Positions 1 through 9,046 of a stretch of 56,292 nucleotides of DNA are shown piece by piece. The notes below the pieces were generated by a model, which was not told where the DNA came from, did no database searches, and saw nothing but the letters and a program-made list of their open reading frames with translations. Numbering within the stretch: position 1 is the first letter of the stretch; each line of letters starts with the position of its first letter. Made by a program: the position numbers and the translations under genes. Origin of the DNA: JAICND01 sp040905905. GTDB lineage: Bacteria; Actinomycetota; Acidimicrobiia; Spongiisociales; ZC4RG35. The stretch covers positions 1 through 56,292 of the forward strand of contig JBBDQN010000006.1 in assembly GCA_040905905.1 (NCBI GenBank). The letters are read 5' to 3'.

Positions 1-422
1 CGCTTTCTGTTCTCGAGCCAGGCACGGGGCTTCGACCCTACACGGTCCTATCTGGTCTGCTACATGACTCCGTGGGATCAACACTGTCGCTTTTTCAACC
101 AGAAGCAGAGCCTCGCTCTTGAGTCATGGCGATCGGGAACATCCGTGACAGCCGGGGCTGCGACCAGATGGCGTTCCTCCCGGTCAGTTTCCTTCAGCAC
201 TGAACTCGGAGCAGATGGCATTCGATGGTGGCTACAGCAGTCCCAACCCGGGGGGATGGAGGACGCATAACACTTGATCAGGTGCAGTAACGCTCCGATG
301 GAGGGATGAGCCATATCCTCACTTCCTGGTTGGCCTCAGACCAATCCGATCGCCGGTTCTCACGTGGATGTAGGAGGTTCAGGGGCGTCGACATGCGCAA
401 TGATGCCGAGTGCCCGTAACTT
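1..422. other. No supported gene
   Basis: I find no reading frame here with convincing protein-like character. A minus-strand frame starting near 314 has a decent purine-rich stretch before its ATG, but its 78-residue product is rich in Arg, His and Cys and resembles nothing I know. Left unannotated. Confidence 0.4.
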
Positions 423-680
423 TCAGGTGCGGTTGCCCGCGGCAGCGTCCTCTAGCACGACCTTCAGCGTGGCCAGATCGCGCTCGACCTGCTTCGCGTC
501 TCCCGCGGCCACGTCATCCGACATGTCCGGCGCTTGAAACAGCGTAAAGAGCACCTCGCTGCCTTCGCCGTTCAAGATCACGCGCATCGGCACGTAGATC
601 TCCACAGCCAGATCAGGCGGGTCGTCCTTCTCGAACATCGCCAATTGCAGCCTGGGACCGTGCGAATCGTGCCGCCCCAA
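423..680 (-). CDS. Hypothetical small protein
   Basis: An 85-residue frame with acidic, balanced composition that looks protein-like from about residue 15 onward. It contains a short strand-like segment (VEIYVPMRVIL) and a C-terminal amphipathic helix (residues ~58-78). The order of hydrophobic strand, 'LFQAP' and C-terminal helix is loosely like DUF302-type domains, but this is a weak resemblance and not a call. The only start in frame near the 5' end is TTG at 680, with no clear Shine-Dalgarno sequence; the true start could be the internal ATG at residue 15. It stands alone, convergent to nothing obvious. Function unknown. Confidence 0.35.
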   Translation of the reverse strand: MGRHDSHGPRLQLAMFEKDDPPDLAVEIYVPMRVILNGEGSEVLFTLFQAPDMSDDVAAGDAKQVERDLATLKVVLEDAAAGNRT

Positions 681-970
681 GACGGTTGATCGACCGGCTG
701 GACGACGAATGGATATCCCCGGGCTGGCTACTGGCGTGTCACCAAGGACTCACGTAGACCGGTCGGGATCACAAAGCTCCGTGACGACCTGCGTTGCGCG
801 CGAAGGAGCCTGCCCATGGTCGCAGCTTCCTCATTCGAGAGATCCGCGACTCGGACGACGTGACGTTCCGGCTTTTGGCGGGGTATTCCGTCTGGGATAG
901 CGTCCGGGGATCGGCCCACCCGCGCGCTGTCGAGCTTGTAGGTAGCGTGGAGCGGCCACCGGAGGTAGTG

Positions 971-1375
971 ATGCTCGACCCGCAACTAAGAGCCCAACTA
1001 GAGCGCCACTGGGAGTACTCAGGCACGGATGAAGACATCGCACATGAGGTCTATGCCGAGAGCGCCGTCCTTGAGTTTCCCCAGGGAGGTGAGCGCTTTG
1101 AAGGCGTCGAGAACTTCCGCGAATGGCGCCGACAGTACCCAGCCGATGTCGCTTTCAAGGTTCGGCGCATGAACAGGTGGGGCGCCCTCGTCGTGGCGGA
1201 ACTTCTCATCAGCTATGACGGCGCACCGCCTCTGTACACGGTCAACCTCCTCGAACTTAACGCTGACGACAAGATCGCCCACGAGCGCGTCCACATCATG
1301 GAAGGCTGGGAAGCGCCTGATTGGCGGGCCCCTTGGCGCTCCGACACATCAGCCGACTCGGTCATCTGGGACTAG
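971..1375 (+). CDS. SnoaL-like / NTF2-fold small protein
   Basis: This 134-residue protein is of the length and pattern of the SnoaL-like branch of the NTF2 fold. An N-terminal helix is followed by 'YAESAVLEFPQGGERFEGVENFREWR' type sequence, the usual acidic/aromatic cone opening, then alternating beta strands ending in a HERVHIMEGW-like C-terminal strand. Such proteins are small-molecule cyclases, isomerases, hydrolases or binding proteins; the substrate cannot be told. I chose the ATG at 971 over an upstream ATG at 794 because GGAGG lies at 961-965, five bases before it, and because the extra N-terminus would not belong to the fold. A second SnoaL-like gene follows on the opposite strand at 1523-1951, so the two form a convergent pair. 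Confidence 0.75.
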   Translation: MLDPQLRAQLERHWEYSGTDEDIAHEVYAESAVLEFPQGGERFEGVENFREWRRQYPADVAFKVRRMNRWGALVVAELLISYDGAPPLYTVNLLELNADDKIAHERVHIMEGWEAPDWRAPWRSDTSADSVIWD

Positions 1376-1522
1376 GCGGATCTGATCGACGGACAACTCG
1401 CCAGCCCCCCCACAACACCTTTTATCGAGTTCTATCACACACCGAATCGACCGCTCGTGACCGGCACGTCGAGGGTCGGTAAGGTCTTAGAAGGCTGTCG
1501 CGTTGGGGCGATGGCTTTCAGT

Positions 1523-1951
1523 TCAGGTTGCCCGTGAGGGTGGTCCGATTGCTCCGAGTTGGCGCATGATTGCCATGTCGTCGCGGACTGCCCACCGGTC
1601 TTTGACTCGTCCGTCTTCGAATCGGAGGAGATGGATGTAGTCCATCTCGACGAGGCGGCCGGTGGGGGCGATCCCCATGAGGTCTCCGGTGTGGGTGGCG
1701 CGCATGGTGCAGTGCACCGCCACCATGTCTCCCTCGGCGAGGACGTGATGGATGTCCCACTGCTGGTCCGAGAAGACGCCGTGGAGCCACACCATGGTGG
1801 ATCGGGCCCCTTCGAAGCCCTGCGGTGCGCCGGGGGGGTCGTCGTGGTCGACCACATCGGGGTGGATCACTTCGGCCAGTGCCTCGATGTCGGCGTTGGG
1901 GAAGATCTCTTCCCATATCCGTCGAGCTTTCGCCTTCAGGTCCTCGGACAT
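1523..1951 (-). CDS. SnoaL-like ester cyclase family protein
   Basis: A 142-residue protein that is a clear SnoaL-like polyketide-cyclase/ester-cyclase relative. It shows 'ADIEALAEVIHPDVVDHDDPPG', then 'GFEGARSTMVWLHGVFSD', and a strand block 'HHVLAEGDMVAVHCTMRATHTGD', 'IHLLRFEDGRVKDRWAVRDDM'. The His/Asp pair in the first strand (VVDHDDP) and the Asp-Arg-Trp near the C-terminus are the positions usually found lining the pocket. It is transcribed divergently from the TetR regulator at 2029 with a 77-base gap, a common arrangement for a repressor and the gene it controls. That regulatory link is inferred from position only. Confidence 0.85.
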   Translation of the reverse strand: MSEDLKAKARRIWEEIFPNADIEALAEVIHPDVVDHDDPPGAPQGFEGARSTMVWLHGVFSDQQWDIHHVLAEGDMVAVHCTMRATHTGDLMGIAPTGRLVEMDYIHLLRFEDGRVKDRWAVRDDMAIMRQLGAIGPPSRAT

Positions 1952-2028
1952 GGTCTACCGTCCCTTCTGGTCTCGAGAGACCCGCAGCGGCCCCTAGCCT
2001 TTGGCCGGAACCGACCTATATTGATGTC
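1952..2028. promoter_or_regulatory. Divergent promoter region, SnoaL-like gene / tetR
   Basis: This 77-base gap separates divergently transcribed genes and must carry both promoters. A TATATT hexamer at 2018-2023 ends only six bases before the tetR ATG at 2029. That spacing would fit a leaderless transcript, and no Shine-Dalgarno sequence precedes that ATG. No obvious inverted repeat of operator size was found, so the TetR site is not located. Confidence 0.4.
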
Positions 2029-2697
2029 ATGAGTGTTCCATCGAATGAGGAGAATGTCAAACGGCGAAAATACGATTCGCCCCGGCGGCGCGCCCAAGCC
2101 GCCCGCACCCGCCAAGACATCATTGACGCCGCCCGGCGCCTGTTCCAGGAGAACGGATACGCCGGGACCACCCTGGCGGCGATAGCGTCGGAAGCCGGCG
2201 TCGTAGTAGAAACGATCTACCGAGGCTTCGACGGCAAGGCAGGGCTCTTGGAAGAAGTCATCCAGGCGGCGGTTGCCGGTGGTGCCGACCGGGCTCAGGT
2301 CCCCGTGCGGGAACGACCCGCCATCCGGGCCGTAATGGAGGAGCCGGATGCCCGCAAGAAGATCGCCCTGCACAGCACCACCCAACCCGGAATCCATGCC
2401 CGCTCCGGTCCCCTACTGCGCGCCGTCCGAGAAGCGGCCGCCACCGACGAGAACCTCCAAAAAGTCCATCAACGTCTCGAACGGCAGCGGCTCAACGGCA
2501 TGAACCAATACGCTCAGGACCTCATAGCCACCGGACAGACCCGCAAAGACCTGAACCAAGACGACATACGCGACATCCTTTGGACACTCACCTCCATCGA
2601 CGTGCACGACCGCCTCGTCATCCAGCGAAGATGGTCACAAGCGGATTACGTCGACTGGCTGACCGACACCATCGCCCGCGTCGTACTCCAGACCTAA
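2029..2697 (+). CDS. TetR/AcrR family transcriptional regulator
   Basis: A 222-residue TetR-type regulator. Residues ~15-65 hold the canonical N-terminal DNA-binding domain: 'AARTRQDIIDAARRLFQENGYAGTT' gives helix 1, 'LAAIASEAGVVVETIYRGFDGKAGLLEEV' gives the helix-turn-helix. The remaining ~150 residues are the helical ligand-binding and dimerisation domain. The frame is open upstream to 1825, but that extension is antisense to the neighbouring gene. The ATG at 2029 is chosen because it starts shortly before the basic linker (VKRRKYDSPRRR) that precedes these domains. It probably represses itself and the divergent SnoaL-like gene at 1523-1951; the ligand is unknown. Confidence 0.88.
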   Translation: MSVPSNEENVKRRKYDSPRRRAQAARTRQDIIDAARRLFQENGYAGTTLAAIASEAGVVVETIYRGFDGKAGLLEEVIQAAVAGGADRAQVPVRERPAIRAVMEEPDARKKIALHSTTQPGIHARSGPLLRAVREAAATDENLQKVHQRLERQRLNGMNQYAQDLIATGQTRKDLNQDDIRDILWTLTSIDVHDRLVIQRRWSQADYVDWLTDTIARVVLQT

Positions 2698-2876
2698 ACC
2701 CAACCAGCCGACTCAACGCCCCCATTGCCCAAATCGGCCCAATAACCCCCGGATGGCGGACTGCGCCTGAACGATGAGCCCGGACGAGGAGAGCAAATCT
2801 CCGGAAGGGGCTGCTTCTCGGCAACCGATAGCCGCCTTGCGTATAGTGAGTTGGGGACAAGGGAGAGGAGTCGCGA

Positions 2877-3773
2877 ATGCGTCGCTTAACAATGTTTGTG
2901 CTCGTGCTGGGGTTGATTTCAATTGCCACCACCGGCTCGGCCAGCCCGTCACCTGACGTGATCGTCCTCCCGGGTGCCAACTCGGCTGAGGGGATCGCCA
3001 CCGGCGCTGGGTCGACTTTCTATGCAGGAGAGCTCTTCACCGGGGACATCTTCCGGGGTGACCTCCGCAGCGGTGACGCCGAACGTTTCATCGACGCACC
3101 CGCCGGTCGGCAGGCGCTGGGGCTCAAGGTCGACCTGAGCCACGACCTGCTGTTCGTAGCTGGCGGATTCACCGGCCAGGGGTACGTCTATGACTTGAGT
3201 ACCGGCGCGGCTGTTGCCGACTTCCAGCTGGGCGCCGTTATCAATGATGTGGTGGTGACCAAGGACGCAGCCTGGTTTACGGACTCCGCCCAGCCGCACC
3301 TTTACCGGGTGCCGATCGGACCCGGAGGAACGCTTGGACCCCCGAGCACTTTGGTTGTCGAGGGACCCGCCGCCAACATCGGATTCGATTTCAACCTGAA
3401 CGGAATTACCGCGACTCCGAACGGCAAGACGCTGATCGTCGCCCATTCCGGTCTCGGTGCGCTCTTTACGGTTGATCCCGACAGCGGAGACAGCTCTTCG
3501 ATCGAAGACGTGGCCGTGCCCTTCGTAGACGGCATCCTTTTTGAGGCCGGCCGGCTCTACGCGGTACAGAATTTCCTCAATCAACTCGCCGAAATCAACC
3601 TCAGTCCGGACCTCTCATCCGGATCGGTGGAGAATCTCATCACCAGTTCGAATTTCCAGGTGCCGACTACGGTGGCTCGCTCCGGCAATCTGCTGGCAGT
3701 GGTCAACGCCAAGTTCGATACTGGTTTCCCACCGACGGCAGACACCTATGAAGTGGTGATTGTCAACCGCTAG
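2877..3773 (+). CDS. Secreted SMP-30/gluconolactonase-like beta-propeller protein
   Basis: A 298-residue protein with a clear Sec signal peptide (MRRLTMFVLVLGLISIATTGSASP; cleavage likely after SAS, about residue 23). The mature part is a repeated four-strand pattern of about 40-45 residues per blade. 'GSTFYAGELFTGDIFRGDL', 'SHDLLFVAGGFTGQGYVYDL', 'INDVVVTKDAAWFTDSAQPHLYRV' and 'LNGITATPNGKTLIVAHSGLGALFTVD' mark successive blades of an SMP-30/gluconolaconase/LRE-type six-bladed propeller. Relatives are calcium-dependent lactonases or binding proteins, and some are mislabelled as superoxide dismutase. The start is supported by GGGAGAGGAG seven bases upstream. It is a single-gene unit, exported and probably extracytoplasmic. 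Confidence 0.8.
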   Translation: MRRLTMFVLVLGLISIATTGSASPSPDVIVLPGANSAEGIATGAGSTFYAGELFTGDIFRGDLRSGDAERFIDAPAGRQALGLKVDLSHDLLFVAGGFTGQGYVYDLSTGAAVADFQLGAVINDVVVTKDAAWFTDSAQPHLYRVPIGPGGTLGPPSTLVVEGPAANIGFDFNLNGITATPNGKTLIVAHSGLGALFTVDPDSGDSSSIEDVAVPFVDGILFEAGRLYAVQNFLNQLAEINLSPDLSSGSVENLITSSNFQVPTTVARSGNLLAVVNAKFDTGFPPTADTYEVVIVNR

Positions 3774-4203
3774 TCCGCTCAAACCCAACCCCAAACTAAA
3801 AGCCACCGTTCTTTCCGGACAGGCGGTCTTGCCGTCCTAATCGGTGACATGGGTTCCACTACATGCTGACGCCACTCGGCTGATCGCGACGGGTTACCGC
3901 CAGGTATCTCGGAATCAGGTTGCGGGCTCGCTCGCCCAGATCGATCTGATCGGGCTCGTTGCTTGCCGATCCATCTCCCCCCGAAAAAGGGATGCCGACG
4001 AGTTCGGCGATCACTCTGATGGTCGCTTCGGCACCAGGTACGGTCGATATCCTCGTGGAGGGAAGCTACCGGCCGGATCTCGAACTCAGGGAGGGTCTGC
4101 AGCCGGAATTGCTCCTCATCGACGGGACCTGACCGCCGCCCACCGAAAGGTACCGTGAGCGGCCTGCCCCCGACGTAGAGAGCCCCACCGATCCGGCTCG
4201 CAT
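3774..4203. other. Intergenic, possible coding debris
   Basis: No intact gene. On the minus strand between about 4080 and 3860 one frame reads protein-like for about 60 codons (for example 'GAEATIRVIAELVGIPFS', then 'RARNLIPRYLAVTRRD'). It has no start and no recognised family, so it may be a gene remnant. The stretch ends at a copy of the dispersed repeat R. Confidence 0.3.
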
Positions 4204-4300
4204 CGCCAGTCCACCTTTGACTTTTCGCACCCCTCCAATTTCAGTGTCAACCACTCCTGTCAGTTCCGGTGACCGAGGGCTTCAGCCAATGGGGCTCTCC
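4204..4300 (+). repeat. Dispersed repeat R, copy 1
   Basis: Member of a family of seven repeats in this window, all in the same orientation. The core reads CCACCTTTG..TTTTCGCACC then CCTCCAATTTCAGTGTCAAC, followed by CTGTCAG-type sub-repeats and a 'GACCGAGG' block. Read on the minus strand, GTTGACACTGAAATTGGAGG gives the recurrent chance peptide VDTEIGGVRK. Copy 1 lies just downstream of the 3' end of the broken regulator gene at 4310-7000. It has CTGTCAGTTCCGGTGACCG where other copies have CTGTCAGCCAATGACCG. Confidence 0.8.
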
Positions 4301-4309
4301 CCGGATCGC

Positions 4310-7000
4310 TCAGGAGCTCACAGTGACGTCGGCGAGGGCTTGCCTGGCGAAGGCCAAAGTTGAGCGCAGGTCGAGATCTTCACCCACGCGGTGCTCCGTG
4401 TCGAACCGGTTGATCCCTAAGACATTGCGGCAGGCTGCCTCGACACGAGTCATGGCCGCCTGCTCGGCGTGCGGGGACTTGAAGCCGATCGAGGTGAGGA
4501 TCGAATGGAGAGCACCAGATAGGCGGGCGGCTTGGGCATGCCGGCCGAGTTGCTCCAGCCAGTCGGCGACCCAAACCATCGTCAAATAATCTTGGACAGG
4601 GCTGCCGGAGAGTTCGGCAAATTCAAGACCTGTCGCCAGGGACGATTGCGCCTCGGTGAATCTGCCGGTTCTGATCTCGCCGATCGCCTGCGCAGTCGCA
4701 ATAAGTGTTTCGGCGACCGGATCACCCACCGCCTGGAGGTCACCGCGGCTCGTTCCAATAGTCGGATGCCTTGGTCGAAGTCCCCGGCCAGGATCAGGGT
4801 CCGACCGAGGAAGGCTGCCGCACCGGAGGCCAGCCAAATGTCGCCTGCCTGTTCGGCGAGGTCGAGTGCCTCGGCCAGCTCGGCGGCCGCCTCGGGTTCG
4901 TCGCTCGAGGCGCTCAGTTGACCTCGGGTGAACCGAGCCTCTGCAGCGTTTCCGAGCCGGCCGCCCTGTATGGCGGAAGCGATGACGTTGTCGAGGACAG
5001 CGCGGGCCCTGTCCGTATTTCCGCGGTTGATGTCCAGGAAGGCCTTGTACGAGAGAGCCTCTTCGACGATCCCTTGATAGCCTCCTCGCCGGGCCATGTC
5101 CTCAGCGGCATCGAAATGCTGTTCAGCCAGGTCGTAGAGGGCGAGCTCAGTTGCGAACAGGCCCATGCCGGTGAGAAGTCTGGCGTGCGATAGCCCGAAC
5201 GGAGGCCCGGCCGCTACCACTTCGCCCAGTAGGTCAAGACCTTCTCGGTAGCGGCCCCGCACCTGCCAATGCCACCATAAGGACCCAGCGAGGTCGACAG
5301 CCGTCTCGGAGTCGTCGTGATTCAAAGACCAGGTAATGGCAGTCCGAATATTGAGTAGTTCTCGATCGATGCGCTGGTAGAGCTCAATCTGGCCCGGTCC
5401 GCGCATTTCCGGTCCATTGGCCAAAGCCCACTTCCGAAAATGCTGAGCGTGTCGGTGCCGTGGGATGGTCTCGTCCTCAAATTCGGTCAGACGGGCAAGG
5501 GCGAATTGTCGCAATGACTCAAGTAGGCGGTAGCGGCCGGCTTCCCCGGAGCTAACCCGGGTAACCATGGAACGGTCGACGAGTCGGGCGAGCAGGTCCG
5601 CCACGTCGAACTCGTCCAGGGGCGGGTACCCGGCCGTCGCCTCTGCCGCTGCGAGATCGAAGTTGTCTGCGAACACGCCCAGCCGGGCGAAGAGAGTCCG
5701 TTCCCGATTCTCGAGCAGGTCGTAGCTCCAGGCTATGGCATTCTCGAGGGTCTGCTGGCGTGGCAGGGTAGATCGGTTCCCTGAGGTCAGCAGTCGGAAA
5801 CGGTTCTCGAGGCCTGACCGCGACGTCTTCCAGGCTCAGGCCCCTTAGCCGCGCCGCCGCCAGTTCGAGAGCCAGGGGGAGACCGTCAAGGCGCCGACAC
5901 ACGGCGGCGACCTTGATAAGTTGTTGATCGGTCGGCCGAAACCCGGCCTGACCAGCCCGGTCCAAGAACAGTGCCACCGCCGGGTTTTCTCGCACCCAGG
6001 CCGGTTCGGACAACTCAAGGGGGAGCGCCAATGGCGAAACCGACAGAACTCTCTCACCGGAAAGGCCTAGGAGCTCACGGCTGGTCGCCAGCACCCGGCT
6101 CTCGGTTCCCGCCCGCAGCATCCTCTCCACCAGGGGCACCACCGAGTCGAGCAGGTGCTCGCAGTTGTCGAGGACAACCAGCATGGTCTTGGTACGCGCG
6201 AACTCTTCCAGGGTCTCCTCCGAGCTCCGGCCCGGTTGCTCTGGCAATCCCATAGCACTCCGCACCCCAAGGGCCAACACGTCAGACGTAGTGACCGCGG
6301 CTAGTTCCACCAACCAGACACCGTCAGCAAACCGGTCGGTCACCTCCGAGGCAACCTGCACGGCAAGGCGGGTCTTACCGACCCCACCAGGACCGGTGAC
6401 AGTGACCAGCCGGTGGGTGTATAGAAGCGCCTCCAACTCGCCGATCTCCCGATCCCTTCCAACGAAGCTGGTCAACATGACGGGGAGGTTGTGGCGTCGG
6501 GGGTTGAGACTGCGGAGGGGAGGAAATCTCGATCAAACCAGGCGAGCGGAGTTGCCACACGTGTTCGGATCGCGTCAAGTCCTTGAGCCGGTGCTCACCA
6601 AGGTCGACCAACTCAACACCCTCGAGGAGCTCGCGGGCCGCTTGGGAGACGAGAATCTGACCGCCCCAACCCACCGTGAGCACCCGGGCGCACCGATTAA
6701 GTGCTGGGCCGAAATAATCGCCGTCCCGCTCCTCTGCTGCGCCCACATGCAAGGCCATTCGGACTCGCAGGGGGGCGTCGGTAGCGACCTGCATACCGAA
6801 TACAGCCACCTGCGCCGCCACCGCCGCGTTGGCCGCGTCGCCAACACGGTGAAACGCGGCGGAGAAGGCATCCCCAGCCGTGGAAGCCAAAACTGTCAAC
6901 GATGTCCTGACGCCTCCCGCCTACCCCCATCGCAAGCACCTGAGCTGTTGAGCGAGTTCTCCTCAGCGGCCTTCCCGTTGCTGGCTGAGGATGACTGCTA
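4310..7000 (-). pseudogene. Broken nucleotide-cyclase / AAA-ATPase / TPR regulator
   Basis: Read from 7000 downward this is one ancestral gene cut by frameshifts. First comes the C-terminal half of a class III adenylate/guanylate cyclase domain (about 6900-6560: 'TAGDAFSAAFH', 'RVRMALHVGAAEERDGDYFGPALNRCARV', 'QILVSQAARELL'). Next is a linker, 'FPPLRSLNPRRHNLPV'. Then follows an STAND/AAA ATPase beginning 'LTSFVGRDREI' with Walker A GPGGVGKT and Walker B MLVVLDNCEHLL. A TPR-rich helical C-terminus ends at 4310. Frame must be changed near 6525, 5815 and 4740 to keep the family sequence running; the start of the cyclase domain (above ~6900) is degraded and has stops. The architecture is typical of actinobacterial BTAD/LuxR-like regulators. 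It is either a recent pseudogene or a gene hit by assembly indels. Confidence 0.8.
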
Positions 7001-7244
7001 GCAAACCACCGAAATCGTCGACACTCGCGCTCACACTGCCAACGAGCAGAATGCGGATCCGTCGATGGTCCTGTTCTCGGCACCTCCAGCGGCGTTTTCC
7101 AAGGCCTTCATCTGATCAAACAGGTGAAAGCCCGTGGCGCAGATAACCCGATCAGGATCGATAACACACCGATCCCCGAGCTGAGCAGAACCCGACATCG
7201 GGGCCTACCCGCGAAGTAGAGAACCCCACCGATAAGGACCGCAC

Positions 7245-7340
7245 CGCCAGTGCCACGTTTGCTTTTTCGCACCCCTCCAATTTCAGTGTCAACCACCCTG
7301 TCAGCCAATGACCGAGGACCTGTCAGCCCGGGGAATCGCA
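7245..7340 (+). repeat. Dispersed repeat R, copy 2
   Basis: Near-consensus R copy opening the tandem cassette array. It holds the core CCTCCAATTTCAGTGTCAAC and two later CCTGTCAGCC sub-repeats spaced by 23 bases (at about 7307 and 7329). It lies just beyond the degraded 5' end of the regulator pseudogene. The three TGTCAR elements in one copy resemble the multiple short terminal repeats found in ends of IS21-type elements; that is an inference, since no istA/istB gene is present. Confidence 0.8.
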
Positions 7341-7489
7341 AAATGCCGGCTGCTTGCGGGGGAACAACGTCCGGCGGCGGTCGAAACGAACACAAGGTTG
7401 CCCTCGCAAAAGGACAAGACTGGACCGGCTGAACGCCGTCGAAGGTGACCGGCAATCGCCGTCGGAACTATGGCGAGATAGTGGTCCGG

Positions 7490-7783
7490 CTAGGACGGCT
7501 TGACCAAGGACAGGTGAGACCTCCGTTTCCTCCACCTCGCCACGGTCAACGCCACGAAGACCAGCGTGACCAATAGTTGGGCGGCACTGGCCCAGGCGAT
7601 AAAGGAATCTCCCCGCTGCCAAGACAGGACACCGTTGACCACCGCCGAGAAGCTGAGGAGGACTGCCCAAACTACAGTCCCGATCAGGTTTGCACGGGTT
7701 ATCCATCGAGAGGAGGACGAGTTCTTCGTTGTCTTGTCGGGCGAGGTGCGCGTCCAGCTTGAGATGATCTGAACAAATCCCAT
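7490..7783 (-). CDS. Small two-helix membrane protein (cassette copy 1)
   Basis: A 97-residue protein with a Ser/Thr/Lys-rich N-terminal ~30 residues, two hydrophobic helices (about residues 33-54 and 61-81) and a strongly basic tail (RWRKRRSHLSLVKPS). The tail predicts that both termini are cytoplasmic. The start at 7783 is supported by GGAGG six bases upstream; a longer form from 7837 has no such signal. No family recognised. It is the last gene of a same-strand trio with the 46-residue ORF and the cupin gene, though gaps of 238 and 65 bases make a single operon uncertain. An identical copy sits at 9047-9340. Confidence 0.6.
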   Translation of the reverse strand: MGFVQIISSWTRTSPDKTTKNSSSSRWITRANLIGTVVWAVLLSFSAVVNGVLSWQRGDSFIAWASAAQLLVTLVFVALTVARWRKRRSHLSLVKPS

Positions 7784-8021
7784 ATCGGGCCTCCGTCGCT
7801 GAGCGTGCGATGAGGCTACGCCCTGAACAATGGCCAACAGCAGGTCCCCACCTCGGGCATAGCCAGGAAGCCCTGGCCAGGCGGCGTTCTACCTTCGTTT
7901 GGACTTGCCCATGCGGGCAGCTCTCGCATTCGGTGACCACGACGACCGCGTGGCGCAGGAGGCGGTCGAGGATGCTGGGCGGCGTGCTCGGGCAGCAACC
8001 CGGCCCAGCCGGGCCCTCGGG

Positions 8022-8162
8022 TCACCCCAACGACACAGCGAGATTGGCGGGGTCCATTGCGTGGAGGCGAGCCTCGGTCGGATCGCGTAGGTACTCCTCA
8101 GCCCGTTGGGTCATGAGGTGGAGACCTGTAGGCGTCCACTCCTTGGAGTTGCCTCCCGTCAT
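8022..8162 (-). CDS. 46-residue hypothetical protein (cassette copy 1)
   Basis: A short frame with balanced, protein-like composition: Gly/Ser/Lys N-terminus, 'GLHLMTQRAEEYLRDPTEARLHAM' as a likely amphipathic helix, and a C-terminal 'DPANLAVSLG'. The ATG at 8162 has a weak purine-rich stretch (GGAAGAGAG) upstream. It lies 65 bases downstream of the cupin gene on the same strand, which supports translation as part of one transcript. No family recognised. The exact duplicate is at 9579-9719. Confidence 0.45.
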   Translation of the reverse strand: MTGGNSKEWTPTGLHLMTQRAEEYLRDPTEARLHAMDPANLAVSLG

Positions 8163-8227
8163 GTTCGCTCTCTTCCGATTCGCCCCAGGCCAGAGGGACC
8201 GGCCACCACCCCCCGCGGACGGCCGCG

Positions 8228-8593
8228 CTACGTTTGGCCGGTGGCCTGTCGCACCACCTCAGCGAAGTCGACGAAAGCGCACGGTTCATCACCAACGACC
8301 CATGCGTCGTGCCCGGGGTCAATCACCCCGATCTCGCCTGGGCCAAACTCCATCTCTTTTCCGTCTCTCATGCGCACGCCGAACCGGCCGTGCAGAAAGA
8401 ACTTGACGTGATAGACCTCGCAAAGGTCGGTTCCCACGACTGGGCGCGTCTGCACGGTCCATCTCCATCCGGGCTCGAGGTTGACCCGCTTGACGGGCCA
8501 TTCCCCCGTGTTCACAACATCCACCCGCCCCTTCTCGTACGGGGTTCGTACCTCATCGGGAGACTCGAAGCTTTTGCTCTCCAAGACACCCAT
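8228..8593 (-). CDS. Cupin-domain protein (cassette copy 1)
   Basis: A 121-residue single-domain cupin. Motif 1 is degenerate ('CEVYHVKFFLHGRFGVRMRDG', with His62), and motif 2 reads 'FGPGEIGVIDPGHDAWVVGDEP' (His95). The fold is clear but fewer metal ligands are present than in the classical cupin motif, so it may bind a ligand rather than catalyse. I prefer the ATG at 8593, with AGGGA three bases and GGGAGG twelve bases upstream, over an ATG ten codons earlier. It is the first gene of the cassette and probably the member that gives it a metabolic role. An identical copy is at 9785-10150. Confidence 0.75.
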   Translation of the reverse strand: MGVLESKSFESPDEVRTPYEKGRVDVVNTGEWPVKRVNLEPGWRWTVQTRPVVGTDLCEVYHVKFFLHGRFGVRMRDGKEMEFGPGEIGVIDPGHDAWVVGDEPCAFVDFAEVVRQATGQT

Positions 8594-8800
8594 TGGTCCC
8601 TGCACCTCCCTGCTCGACGGCATCCGCGAGTCTAAGATCTCGGCCCTTGCGCCTCAACCGCGATCGACGAGGCAAGGCCCCCGTTTACCGTGCTCACCAC
8701 GAAACTGAGCCGTCAGCGTGGCTGGGAAGGAGCGGGTAAAACCCCGAGTGAATGCGCCGACACGATGCTCTATCGGGTCCGCCAGCGACCCGGACCACGC

Positions 8801-8900
8801 CGCCAGTGCCACCTTTGACTTTTCGCACCCCTCCAATTCCAGTGTCAACAACCCTGTCAGCCAATGACCGAGGACCTGTCAGCCCGGGGAAGCGCAGAAA
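8801..8900 (+). repeat. Dispersed repeat R, copy 3
   Basis: R copy at the junction between the two cassette units. Relative to copy 2 it has CCTCCAATTCCAGTGTCAAC (C for T) and 'AACAACC' for 'AACCACC', and it ends in 'GGGGAAGCGCAGAAATGCC'. That tail, GGGAAAGCGCAGA-like, is shared with copies 5 and 6 more than 20 kb away, showing that the family extends beyond the core. Confidence 0.85.
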
Positions 8901-9046
8901 TGCCGGCTGCTTGCGGGCGAACAACGTCCGGCGGCGGTCGAAACGAACACAAGGTTGCCCTCGCAAAAGGACAAGACTGGACCGGCTGAACGCCGTCGAA
9001 GGTGACCGGCAATCGCCGTCGGAACTATGGCGAGATAGTGGTCCGG

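Larger units (their letters stand above)
7245..8800 (+). repeat. Tandem cassette unit, copy 1 (R + cupin/46-aa/2TM genes)
   Basis: First unit of a direct tandem duplication. From about 7370 to 8800 it matches 8927-10357 with a constant offset of 1557 bases, and every predicted peptide in the two units is the same. The first ~120 bases (the R repeat) differ between units by several substitutions and a one-base indel. Each unit starts at CGCCAGTGCCAC of an R copy, and the array is closed by a third, more diverged R copy at 10358. The sequence left of 7245 is not related to that left of 8801, so the unit boundary is at R. Confidence 0.9.

Noticed and set aside
794..970. N-terminal extension of the first SnoaL-like protein
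   Set aside because: GGAGG is placed correctly for ATG 971, and the upstream codons do not belong to the fold.
1825..2028. N-terminal extension of the TetR regulator
   Set aside because: The extra 68 codons overlap the SnoaL-like gene antisense and are Arg/Gly/Pro-rich; the family fold starts after 2029.
7323..7940. Minus-strand frame of 205 codons in cassette unit 1, and its longer twin at 8694-9497
   Set aside because: Cys/Arg/Ser-rich shadow of the membrane-protein gene in another frame; the peptide 'VDTEIGGVRK' at its end is only the R repeat translated.
7810..8406. Plus-strand frame of 198 codons, duplicated at 9367-9963
   Set aside because: Antisense to the cupin gene and the 46-residue ORF, very rich in Arg and Pro, with no start signal.
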